A stretch of DNA of 36,740 nt, taken from contig JARIGM010000001.1 of the NCBI GenBank assembly GCA_029288865.1, positions 1 through 36,740 of the forward strand, written 5' to 3'. Positions 28,552-36,740 of the stretch are shown piece after piece. Source of the stretch: Candidatus Kaiserbacteria bacterium. Lineage in GTDB: Bacteria > Patescibacteriota > Minisyncoccia > Phycocordibacterales > Phycocordibacteraceae. Each line of letters begins with the position of its first letter. Position 1 is the first letter of the stretch. The notes under the pieces were generated by a model. It searched no databases. It had not been told where the DNA came from and saw only the letters and a list, made by a program, of their open reading frames with translations. Made by a program: the position numbers and the translations under genes.

Positions 28552-29511
28552 CTACGCTTTATTACGACGAAGTATAGCGTTCCGTACGCTTATAAAGGAA
28601 CCATATATTCCCGGCAATCGAGAGCGGAAGAATGTTGAGAGATGGCCACGCGTGTACGCAATGTGGTGGCGAATAATGAAGCGGACGCTGTAATAGTGTT
28701 TCGCGACATTCCAATGACGATCGTACTGATGAACGACGTTCGGCACGACGACATGACCGTTTAAGATATGGCCATTCTTCCGTACGAGTGTATCTTCTAT
28801 GCCCACGGTAAAGACAGGGCCTTCATCATTCTTGTATATCTGTAACGCAGGGAGGAGGTTCTTGTAGATAAGGTAGTTATGTATGCCCTGATCCATGCCG
28901 GGGATCTCGATGGGTACATCTCGATCCACGACAGTCTTTACGAATATGGAAAGGTATTCAAGGACGCGTGCTGCGGAGCCGACGGTAACCCCTGAGCAGA
29001 TGATAGGCTTCGAAGCGAGTTCGTCTGATACTTCTTTTCCGAATCCTTTCTCGATCCACATCGCATTAATAGAAGAATCTGCAATCACTGAGCCTTCGTG
29101 TTCAGTGAAGCAGTACAGCTTATCTTGAGGAGAGAAGTCAAACGGATCCTTTTGGAAAATCACGTCACGCGTGTCAGAAAGCAACACGTTCTCGTAGCGG
29201 TCTCCGAATTCCTTAAGATAGCAATATGCGAGCAAATATCTAAGACTATGCACTGCAGTGTTTTGCCAGTGCGCGTTAGTGGTCCACTCATTATGTCGCG
29301 CCCACGCTCCTTCCATATAAGGAGGAGTCGTCATAAAGGGAACGAGGATCACGCCCCATTCTCTCAGCGTTTCGAGCGTTTTTGGATCTATCTGTGAATA
29401 AAAGAAGACTGTGTCTCCTTCGTAACCCGCTTTCTTAAGTGTCGCAAGGAAGGGGCGGAGCACTTCAAAGTCATAGCCTTTTATCGTGCCGAGAACGAGG
29501 TTCTTTTTCAT
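28552..29511 (-). CDS. Putative glycosyltransferase (GT-A-like, DTRD motif)
   Basis: 'NVLLSDTRDVIFQKDPFDF' DXD-like motif; family not firmly recognised. Confidence 0.55.
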   Translation of the reverse strand: MKKNLVLGTIKGYDFEVLRPFLATLKKAGYEGDTVFFYSQIDPKTLETLREWGVILVPFMTTPPYMEGAWARHNEWTTNAHWQNTAVHSLRYLLAYCYLKEFGDRYENVLLSDTRDVIFQKDPFDFSPQDKLYCFTEHEGSVIADSSINAMWIEKGFGKEVSDELASKPIICSGVTVGSAARVLEYLSIFVKTVVDRDVPIEIPGMDQGIHNYLIYKNLLPALQIYKNDEGPVFTVGIEDTLVRKNGHILNGHVVVPNVVHQYDRHWNVAKHYYSVRFIIRHHIAYTRGHLSTFFRSRLPGIYGSFISVRNAILRRNKA

Positions 29512-29514
29512 ATG

Positions 29515-30555
29515 TTATGGAAGAAGCAATCGCTCAGCGTCGTTCACGAACTCCTTATATTTCTGAGGTTTCATGAGTGCATAATACGCCTTTTTAAGAA
29601 AAAGGTACGGCATGCCAAATCGATATTTGAAGAACCATTTCAATCGATCCTTAAGAAGATGACTGACTCCTTGTCCTTTCTCAAGGTAATACGCTTCATC
29701 ATAAGAGTTAACAGAGACCGATTCTGGATGGATGAGGGGGAACTGCATTGGATAGGTGGGACGGTCTGCCCAGAGGGGATCGTAGACGGTTGTCTGCGAA
29801 GCGAACTGGTCGAATCCGATATTCGATATGAGATTCTGCCGAGGATAGACCGAGAGTCCTCGCGTAGAAAGACAGGAGAGTATCCATTGGCCATCCCAAC
29901 TCCGTATCTTCTTGTCGTAGTATTCTTGAAATTTCTTTCCAAGGCGGAAAGCGGCTGCGCTCGGCAACAGACTGTAGAGTAGCTTCGAATCACGAATCTG
30001 AGGCCATGAACGTACTTCGACATCGTAGTGCTTCCATGCGCGGCGCCATGTTGCCCATCCCCATATACAAGGGATGGATAAGAAATAGTAACTTGCCGAG
30101 CATTTAAAATTTCGATTTCCTTGCTCGACGTCTGTACCGCTGATCTGCATGATACGTTCGTCGTCTCGGTATCTCGCGAGGAGCTCTTCGCAGTACGGGA
30201 AGAAGGTCTGGTCAGGCAAGCAATCAGCTTCGAGAATTATTCCTTCTTCGACATGCTCGAAGAACCAATCGATGGCTGAGCTCGGTGCATATTTGATGCC
30301 GAGGTTGGTGTCTAGGAAGCGTGTTTGCACATCGCATGGCCAATCTATGCGAGAAAGAATCTCTGTGCGTACTTGCTCGCAGCGCTCTTTGTCTTCCGGA
30401 ACATGTGCCCGTGGACCATCAGCATTTATGAAAAGCTTCGACGGGCGAGCTTTACGAATCTCTTCAAATACCCGAAGGGTCGTGTCCGGACGATTGAAAA
30501 CTATAAAGAGTACGGGAGTTTCAAGTGAAGAGGTCTCTACTTCTCGTCTTTCCAT
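29515..30555 (-). CDS. GNT-I/HlpA-like glycosyltransferase
   Basis: 'TPVLFIVFNRPDTTLRVFEEIRKARP', 'EEGIILEADCLPDQTFFPYCEELL', 'CIWGWATWRRAW'. Start placed at MERREVETSS. Confidence 0.7.
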   Translation of the reverse strand: MERREVETSSLETPVLFIVFNRPDTTLRVFEEIRKARPSKLFINADGPRAHVPEDKERCEQVRTEILSRIDWPCDVQTRFLDTNLGIKYAPSSAIDWFFEHVEEGIILEADCLPDQTFFPYCEELLARYRDDERIMQISGTDVEQGNRNFKCSASYYFLSIPCIWGWATWRRAWKHYDVEVRSWPQIRDSKLLYSLLPSAAAFRLGKKFQEYYDKKIRSWDGQWILSCLSTRGLSVYPRQNLISNIGFDQFASQTTVYDPLWADRPTYPMQFPLIHPESVSVNSYDEAYYLEKGQGVSHLLKDRLKWFFKYRFGMPYLFLKKAYYALMKPQKYKEFVNDAERLLLP

Positions 30556-31280
30556 ATATGCGCCACTCCCCATGGATACATCCAATGGACTGAATATCCG
30601 CGCGGCTTGAAGAAATCTTCAGCCCAATTATTTCGCGATCCCCATGGTATTGCATGAAGTTCGATGATCAAGTGACGAATCTTCCTGATGGTGGATTCAG
30701 AAGCGGCTTCGATAAGGTCGAATTCTGCACCTTCCACGTCAATCTTCAGTAAATCCACGTGATCGAAGTTTGCGAGTATCGTATCAAGGCTTCGTCCAGG
30801 AACAGCGATGCCATCTTTCTCAACTAGGTGCCGTGCGATTGCAGGACCATCGGCCTGTATCATGACCATGCCATCTTTTCCTGCAGCAGCTTCTTGCTTA
30901 AGCTCCGCGAACGGAGCATTCTTTTCGAGAAGTGCGAATGTTACCGGGTGAGGCTCGTATGCTGTGATTGTCGCATCAGGATAGTGTGCTTTCGCATCGA
31001 TACTAAAGGCACCGATGTTCGCTCCCAAATCGACAATGATCGGATTAGGAGGAAGAGGAACCTCATTCAGTCGGTATTCGTTAAGGTTAAAGAATGACGT
31101 AACGAACGAAAGCTCGGACGAGAATATGTCGTGAATCGTTATGGGGAAGCCGTTACGCAAGTGAAGCGTCTGCTCTCCTCTGTGGAAGTGATTAAAGGGG
31201 AAGACAACTTTATACCAATCACTGAATGCGGTAATGCTTGCCCGCTTGGCACGGATACGATCTCTTAATTTGGAACTCAT
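30537..31280 (-). CDS. FkbM family methyltransferase
   Basis: IVDLGANIGAFSI, AYEPHPVTFALLEKN, DLLKIDVEGAEFDLI. Confidence 0.88.
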   Translation of the reverse strand: MSSKLRDRIRAKRASITAFSDWYKVVFPFNHFHRGEQTLHLRNGFPITIHDIFSSELSFVTSFFNLNEYRLNEVPLPPNPIIVDLGANIGAFSIDAKAHYPDATITAYEPHPVTFALLEKNAPFAELKQEAAAGKDGMVMIQADGPAIARHLVEKDGIAVPGRSLDTILANFDHVDLLKIDVEGAEFDLIEAASESTIRKIRHLIIELHAIPWGSRNNWAEDFFKPRGYSVHWMYPWGVAHIWKDEK

Positions 31281-31286
31281 AGGACT

Positions 31287-31292
31287 ATAATA
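31287..31292 (-). promoter_or_regulatory. -10 box TATTAT, 6 nt from minus-strand ATG
   Basis: ccttaTTATAGTcctATG on the minus strand. Confidence 0.45.
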
Positions 31293-31316
31293 AGGTATCA
31301 GCGAGCTTGCTCCAAA

Positions 31317-32573
31317 TTATGCGATTCTGTCAGGTCGTGATGCGATCCGGTACAAGATATACCAGAGTATTCCAGTGATCATGCGGATAAATATGATTGA
31401 CCAGATGAGTCCCCAGAGCCCGAAGTAGAAGATTCCCACGCACATACAGATTATCTGGGCGATGCTGATGACGACGGAACTGATGTACTGTTCCTTTAAC
31501 AGTTTCTTTGCGCCGAGATAGGAACCGCTCGGAGCGAACATCAGACTCAAGAATGAGAGTATATATACTTGCGAATAGGGAATCGCGACACTATAGGTTG
31601 GATAGAGGATATGATAGACAAACGGTGCGAGCGGTATGTATATGACGATACATACGATCGAAAAGGCCAGGAGCAGCAAAGACTTCGTGCCCATGTTGTC
31701 TCGGATATTCTGAGGCAGGTGATTGGCAAATCGAGCCTGCAACATGCCGTCGAGATTCTTAAGCGGTCCTTTGAGCTGGTCAGGGATACCGGTCGCGAAG
31801 CTGTAGATCGCAAGTTGCGCCGGTCCGACGAAGTGGAACAAGAGGATCTGGTCCGCGTTCGCTGCGATTCCGCCAATGATTCCCATGAAGCTCAAGTGTT
31901 TGGCATATGACAACGCGCCAGGATCAGCGGTCGTCGGGTCGGGCTTGTAGAGGCGCATGACATACCAATAGAGGAGCAAGTCGGTAACGGCATTCGCAAT
32001 AAAGTAGACGACTACTAACGCGAGAGAATTCGGAAGGGTGAAGCCAGTAATGATGAGTGCACCTGCCGGGATGAGGCTGCCTGCTGCGCCGCTATAGATA
32101 GCAAGACGCGCAAAATCTTTCTTGGCAGTGAGGAATGCTGATGCTAGGCTTGCGCCGATAATGAATGGTGTAAGCGATCCGCCGATCAAGACACCTATAC
32201 CGATCGTGTAGTTGCCTTGCAGGAAATAATAAAGCGCGATCGCGAGTGCGCCTACGAAGATTGCGATACTCCAGCGTAGGTTCGTACGGAAGGCGAGCGC
32301 AAGCGTGCCATCGAATCCGCGCGAAACTGATTGCAGGACTGCATTACCGAGTCCAGTAAGGGAAAGGATAGGGAGGAGGGAAACGAGAGAAAGGATGTAC
32401 TTGTACTCGCCATAGACATCTTTCGAAACATATCGAGACAAAACAACGGAGAGTGCAAGTGCGGAACCAACGCTCGCGATTTGCGAGACGATACCCCAGA
32501 ATGTTCCGCGTGCGAGATAGCGCACGTCAATCTTAATGTGCTTCTCCAGAAACGAGATGAGAGAATCTTTCAT
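31317..32573 (-). CDS. Polysaccharide flippase (Wzx/MOP superfamily)
   Basis: 'YLARGTFWGIVSQIASVGSALALSVVLSRYVSKDVYGEYKYILSLVSLLPILSLTGL', multi-TM. Start placed at MKDSLISF. Confidence 0.85.
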   Translation of the reverse strand: MKDSLISFLEKHIKIDVRYLARGTFWGIVSQIASVGSALALSVVLSRYVSKDVYGEYKYILSLVSLLPILSLTGLGNAVLQSVSRGFDGTLALAFRTNLRWSIAIFVGALAIALYYFLQGNYTIGIGVLIGGSLTPFIIGASLASAFLTAKKDFARLAIYSGAAGSLIPAGALIITGFTLPNSLALVVVYFIANAVTDLLLYWYVMRLYKPDPTTADPGALSYAKHLSFMGIIGGIAANADQILLFHFVGPAQLAIYSFATGIPDQLKGPLKNLDGMLQARFANHLPQNIRDNMGTKSLLLLAFSIVCIVIYIPLAPFVYHILYPTYSVAIPYSQVYILSFLSLMFAPSGSYLGAKKLLKEQYISSVVISIAQIICMCVGIFYFGLWGLIWSIIFIRMITGILWYILYRIASRPDRIA

Positions 32574-32577
32574 ATAA

Positions 32578-33312
32578 CTAGTGAGATTGGGACTGTCTGA
32601 AGATAAGCGTAATACCGGTGCATGCGTATAGGGTATAACCACGCTCAACCAAGAAGCGATACGTTTCAGAATGAGAAGGATTATTAACGTCGAATGTATG
32701 ATCTTCCACGGCAATCACTTGCGGGGCAAACCGCTGCCAATCATTCGAACGTAGCACCTCGAGGTCATATCCCTCGGTATCGACATTCAGGAAGTCGATA
32801 GGGGTCTCCACCGGAACGTACTCTTCTAATATATCGGCAAGCGGACGAACTGGGATCAGGCTTGTCGGAAGTTCCTTGAGCCAGGAACGTCTACGCGCAT
32901 CAGCTGCAGCGTCAGGGGAGAATGTGTTGAATGCAGGATCAGCGAATTGATAATAGGGGAGCGAAGTTTCGGTGCTCGCTACGCCGAGCACTACGCTCAT
33001 ATCACGTGGACGTGCCCGTTTAAAATAATCAATCGCTTTCGCATAAGGATCGATATTCAGGCCGTGCCAGCCACGCTTATATAAAAGGTACGTATTGGAA
33101 TAGCGGAACGGGTGATTCGCGCCAACATCTACGAAGTAACCCTTTTCCTTTGTGAGAAGCTTTGAACTTACGATATCCTCGCCGGACTGGGAATAATATG
33201 ATTGCCGATAGGAGCCCCAGAGGACATTCTTGAGGTCGACAAGGTCTTGGCGATAGGTAGGCGGAATGGTTTCTAGGATGCGTTCTTTGAGATGGTGAGG
33301 CCAACGGGACAT
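32578..33312 (-). CDS. FkbM family methyltransferase
   Basis: YYSQSGEDIVSSKLL, GYFVDVGANHPFRYSNT, LNIDPYAKAIDYF, DFLNVDTEGYDLEVL. Confidence 0.88.
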   Translation of the reverse strand: MSRWPHHLKERILETIPPTYRQDLVDLKNVLWGSYRQSYYSQSGEDIVSSKLLTKEKGYFVDVGANHPFRYSNTYLLYKRGWHGLNIDPYAKAIDYFKRARPRDMSVVLGVASTETSLPYYQFADPAFNTFSPDAAADARRRSWLKELPTSLIPVRPLADILEEYVPVETPIDFLNVDTEGYDLEVLRSNDWQRFAPQVIAVEDHTFDVNNPSHSETYRFLVERGYTLYACTGITLIFRQSQSH

Positions 33313-33329
33313 ACGGTATAGTGTACCTC
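33313..33329. promoter_or_regulatory. 17-bp divergent leaderless promoter
   Basis: Plus -10 TATAGT (33317-33322) is 7 nt from ATG 33330; minus -10 TACACT (33325-33320) is 7 nt from ATG 33312. Confidence 0.6.
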
Positions 33330-34415
33330 ATGAAGCTTTCTATCATAATCCCATGCTACAACGAGCCGGAAACTATTGCCGATGTCGTCGCACGGGTCGT
33401 GGCGGCGCCTCTGCCTGAAGGATGGGAACGCGAAGTCATTATTGTCGACGACGGTTCGCATAAACAGACGCAAGAGACCGTACGTGCGCTCGCGTCTGGT
33501 GTCGTGCAGAGCGTATTCCGCGAGCAGAACGGCGGCAAGGGTGCCGCCGTGAAAGATGGTTTCCGCAGAGCAACCGGCGATTACGTCGTCATTCAGGACG
33601 CTGATGCAGAATATGATCCAGATGAGTATCACATACTGCTTGAACCGATCATCAAAGGCGAAGCGCGATCAGTGTTCGGGTCCCGTATCGCAGGCCAGAA
33701 CAATGTACCGTTCAGTCATATTTATTTTTACGGCGGTCTGCTTGTCGCGCGTGTATTCAATCTTGTATACGGAACGAAGTTTTCAGATATAACCACCTGC
33801 TACAAGATATTCCCGCGGGAGCTCATACCTTCTCTTCTCGCACAGCAGAGCGATGACTTCGTCTTCGATGCAGTTGAAATGACGCGCGTTATTGCCAGTC
33901 ATGGAAAGGTTATCGAGGTTCCGATTTCGTATAAGGCACGCAGCAGAGAGGAAGGAAAGAAACTGAACTGGATGCATGGTGTTCGTTGTGTCATTGCGAT
34001 TTGTTCTTTACGCGTTGGCATGCAACTTGAGACCGCGTTGTGCATCGGACGATTCTTGGTGTCGGGAGTCTTCGCGGCATTGGTAAACTTGAGTGTGCTG
34101 TACGTATTGGTGGAGTATGCTCGCATGTGGTATCTAGCCGCCGCAGTCATTTCGTTCATCTTTGCATTCGTAGCAAGTTTCCTTGCGAATAAACTTTGGA
34201 CATTCGGAAACCGCACCATGGTGGGTTCCCATCGTCAGTTCGTGCTCCATCTTGCAATCTCACTCGTGAATCTCGGGATTAATACGCTCCTCGTGTATTT
34301 ATTCGTCGACAAGCTTCACGTTTGGTACATTCTCGCTCAGATCTTAGCGACAGCCCTCATTGCGGGAGAAAGTTATTTCGCATTCCGTTGGATCTACCGT
34401 CAAGTAACGGCCTAA
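33330..34415 (+). CDS. DPM1-like GT2 fused to C-terminal GtrA-like membrane domain
   Basis: LSIIIPCYNEPETIADVV, IVDDGS, GKGAAVKDGF, IQDADAEYDPDEY; then GRFLVSGVFAALVNLSVLYVL...SFLANKLWTF GtrA signature. Confidence 0.9.
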   Translation: MKLSIIIPCYNEPETIADVVARVVAAPLPEGWEREVIIVDDGSHKQTQETVRALASGVVQSVFREQNGGKGAAVKDGFRRATGDYVVIQDADAEYDPDEYHILLEPIIKGEARSVFGSRIAGQNNVPFSHIYFYGGLLVARVFNLVYGTKFSDITTCYKIFPRELIPSLLAQQSDDFVFDAVEMTRVIASHGKVIEVPISYKARSREEGKKLNWMHGVRCVIAICSLRVGMQLETALCIGRFLVSGVFAALVNLSVLYVLVEYARMWYLAAAVISFIFAFVASFLANKLWTFGNRTMVGSHRQFVLHLAISLVNLGINTLLVYLFVDKLHVWYILAQILATALIAGESYFAFRWIYRQVTA

Positions 34416-34430
34416 AACATACGTGCGTGG

Positions 34431-34436
34431 TATCAT
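34431..34436 (+). promoter_or_regulatory. -10 box GGTATCAT, 10 nt from ATG
   Basis: gtGGTATCATaaaaccacatATG. Confidence 0.4.
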
Positions 34437-34446
34437 AAAACCACAT

Positions 34447-36621
34447 ATGGCAGAAAACACCGTAACCCGTATCGTCCGTTGGGGCGTCATAATCGCATTA
34501 TTCGTAATACCTTTTATTCCTGTAATCCCGGGCATCGCCATCGCGAACTCGTTCTTCTTCCCGTTCATCACGGGTAAGAATTTCGCATTCCGTATCCTCG
34601 TAGAGATTGCCTTCGCTGGTTGGGCGCTCCTTGCGGTTGCCGATAAGCGGTATCGCCCGCGATTCTCGTGGCCGGCAGTGCTCTTCGGCACGCTTGTCAT
34701 CTGGATGGCGATCGCTGACGCCTTCGCGGTTAATCCTCATAAGGCATTCTGGAGCAATTATGAACGTATGGACGGATGGGTCACGCTCGTGCACCTGCTC
34801 ATGCTCTTCTGCGCGCTGCAGACTTTCACTGTGATGAAGTTGTGGCGTAACTGGTGGCTCGCATTCGTCGGTGCAGCGACCATCCTTTGCGGATACAGCG
34901 TATTGCAGATCTTCCATGTGCTCGCTATCCATCAGGGAAGTACGCGCGTCGACGCGACGATCGGAAACTCTGCATATCTAGCTGCCTACCTCCTCTTCGC
35001 TTTTGCGCTCACGCTCTGGCTAGCCCTCGATACTAAGAAGGAATACGCATGGCTTCGGTACGTGCTCTTCGGCATATCTATTCTCGAGGTAGTCATCTTG
35101 CTCTACACCGAGACTCGCGGCGCGATCCTTGGCTTCATCGGCGCTGTCTTGCTGGGAGCATTGCTATGGATGGTTGAGTCTGGTGCTCGCGGCCGCAAGT
35201 CTGCTGCCACTTTGTTCATCGGCATGCTCGTGCTCATCGGCGGATTCGTGCTCGTGCGTCACGAGCCATGGGTGCAGAAGCTTCCAGCATTCGGACGTCT
35301 CGCTACCATCTCGCTTTCTGATGGCGAAAGCGCAGCACGCTTCCATATCTGGAACATGGCATACAAGGGCTTCCTTGCTCGCCCTATTACTGGATGGGGT
35401 CAAGAAGGATTCAACTATGTCTTCAATACGTATTACACGCCGAACATGTACGGCCAAGAGCCATGGTTCGATCGTGCTCACGATATCTATCTTGATTGGC
35501 TGATCGCGGGAGGGGCACCTGCATTGCTCCTTTTCCTCGCGCTGCTCGGTGCAACCGTGTATGGCATCTTCAGGAGCCAGATGTCGAAGAAAGAGAAGAT
35601 CTTGCTTATCGGCGCACTCGCAGCGTATGCCTTTCAAGGAATCTTCGTATTCGATAATCTCTTCACGTACATGCCGCTCATCGCCATTCTCGCTATGGTG
35701 CATGGCGCGATCGGAAAGCCCGTAAAGTATCTCGAAGACCTCGGTGAGGTTTCTGAGGATCAGCTTAGTTTGGTCGCGCTTCCAGTTGCGGGGATTGCGC
35801 TCGCCCTCACGCTGTGGATCGTGAACGTGCCCGGCATGCGTGCTGCAACCGATCTCATCACGGCGATCACCCCTTCGCAGGATAGTAACGTGAATCTCGC
35901 TGCGTTCAAGCAGGCGTATGCAGACGGAGGATTCGGAGATCAGGAAATCACGGAGCAACTCATGTCATATGCAGGATCAGTCGCGACAAATCAGAATATC
36001 TCTGCAGCAGACCGTCAAACGTTTGTAGATTATGCCGTGCAGCAGATGCTCGCGCTTACGAAGCGTATTCCGAAGGACGCTCGCATTCATATCGAGTTCG
36101 CATATGGGCTCCGTTCATTCGGCGATTATAAGGACGCACTCGTACAGGTCACTACCGCTGAACAGCTCTCACCGAACAAGCAGAGTCTCTATATCGAAGA
36201 AGGCGTAGAGCAATGGCAGTCAGGTAACATCGCCGCTGCGAACACGGCATTCCAGAAAGCGTATTCTCTCGATACGTCGTTCAGCGCACTTGCGCCGTAT
36301 GTAGCCGCGGGGAAGATCATCTCGGGCGATGTCGCAGGAGGCAAAGCCTTCCTGATGAATTCTCTCGGCACTACTACCGTCGACTCTCAGATTCTCTCGC
36401 TCGCATACTACACAGCGAAAGATTACGCTGATTTCCTCACAGCTGAGAATTATTCCGCCCAGGCAGAATTTAATGTCGCTGCTTCGTATGGAAACGATGG
36501 TAACTTCGCGCAAGCTCGCGCGTGGGTAAACCGTGCGGTAAAGGATCATCCTGAATATACGACACAAGGCGCATCGTTCATCCAGCAGATTAATACGGTC
36601 GCACATCAGAGAGGGCAGTAG
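34447..36621 (+). CDS. O-antigen ligase/polymerase (Wzy/WaaL-like) with C-terminal TPR region
   Basis: Multi-TM; 'PITGWGQEGFNYVFNTYY...PWFDRAHDIYLDWLIAGG' ligase motif; C-terminal TPR-like repeats. Confidence 0.85.
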   Translation: MAENTVTRIVRWGVIIALFVIPFIPVIPGIAIANSFFFPFITGKNFAFRILVEIAFAGWALLAVADKRYRPRFSWPAVLFGTLVIWMAIADAFAVNPHKAFWSNYERMDGWVTLVHLLMLFCALQTFTVMKLWRNWWLAFVGAATILCGYSVLQIFHVLAIHQGSTRVDATIGNSAYLAAYLLFAFALTLWLALDTKKEYAWLRYVLFGISILEVVILLYTETRGAILGFIGAVLLGALLWMVESGARGRKSAATLFIGMLVLIGGFVLVRHEPWVQKLPAFGRLATISLSDGESAARFHIWNMAYKGFLARPITGWGQEGFNYVFNTYYTPNMYGQEPWFDRAHDIYLDWLIAGGAPALLLFLALLGATVYGIFRSQMSKKEKILLIGALAAYAFQGIFVFDNLFTYMPLIAILAMVHGAIGKPVKYLEDLGEVSEDQLSLVALPVAGIALALTLWIVNVPGMRAATDLITAITPSQDSNVNLAAFKQAYADGGFGDQEITEQLMSYAGSVATNQNISAADRQTFVDYAVQQMLALTKRIPKDARIHIEFAYGLRSFGDYKDALVQVTTAEQLSPNKQSLYIEEGVEQWQSGNIAAANTAFQKAYSLDTSFSALAPYVAAGKIISGDVAGGKAFLMNSLGTTTVDSQILSLAYYTAKDYADFLTAENYSAQAEFNVAASYGNDGNFAQARAWVNRAVKDHPEYTTQGASFIQQINTVAHQRGQ

Positions 36622-36632
36622 AGTTGCTGCAT

Positions 36633-36740
36633 ATGATCGTATCTGAGTCGGTTTCGCTTGCGTCCCTCACGACGCTCAAGGTGGGCGGCTCCGTTGCGAT
36701 AGTAGCGACGTGCGAGAATGTTGAAGACATAAAGGCCGCG
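36633..36740 (+). CDS. murB: UDP-N-acetylmuramate dehydrogenase, N-terminal fragment (truncated by window end)
   Basis: MIVSESVSLASLTTLKVGGSVAIVATCENVEDIKAA matches the MurB N-terminus (TTxKVGG). Confidence 0.7.
   Translation, partial: MIVSESVSLASLTTLKVGGSVAIVATCENVEDIKAA

Overview
The window looks like a Candidate Phyla Radiation / Patescibacteria-type genome segment. This is inferred from a very divergent 16S rRNA and compact, overlapping gene order; I cannot assign the lineage further. Contents in order: the 3' ~1.24 kb of a 16S rRNA gene; a structured trailer and a strong bidirectional terminator with no 23S following; tRNA-Ile(GAU); a YdcF-like and a PrcB-like protein; murD-murC-rsmI; a 164-aa unknown protein with its own promoter, leader and terminator; a small membrane ORF absent from the ORF track; a conjugation-type ATPase with a His-rich tail; a lamin-tail-domain protein; then ~26 kb of surface-glycan genes (about 15 glycosyltransferases, 5 methyltransferases, epimerase, short UDP-sugar dehydrogenase, deacetylase, exostosin-like protein, flippase, DPM1-GtrA, O-antigen ligase-TPR); and the start of murB. 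The most interesting signal is a linked set of translation oddities. The 16S rRNA differs from near-universal sequence in the 530 pseudoknot, h28, h35/36 and h45, yet nearly all these changes are compensatory, so the RNA appears functional. Its 3' tail reads ...GGAACAUAUCC instead of ...GGAUCACCUCC, so the canonical anti-Shine-Dalgarno is missing. Consistently, most gene starts lack a Shine-Dalgarno: they are either stop/start-overlapped inside operons or sit 6-11 nt behind a GGTATAnT-like -10 box (leaderless or near-leaderless), including two divergent gene pairs separated by only 16-17 bp. Two genes with SD-like leaders are counterexamples and are noted.
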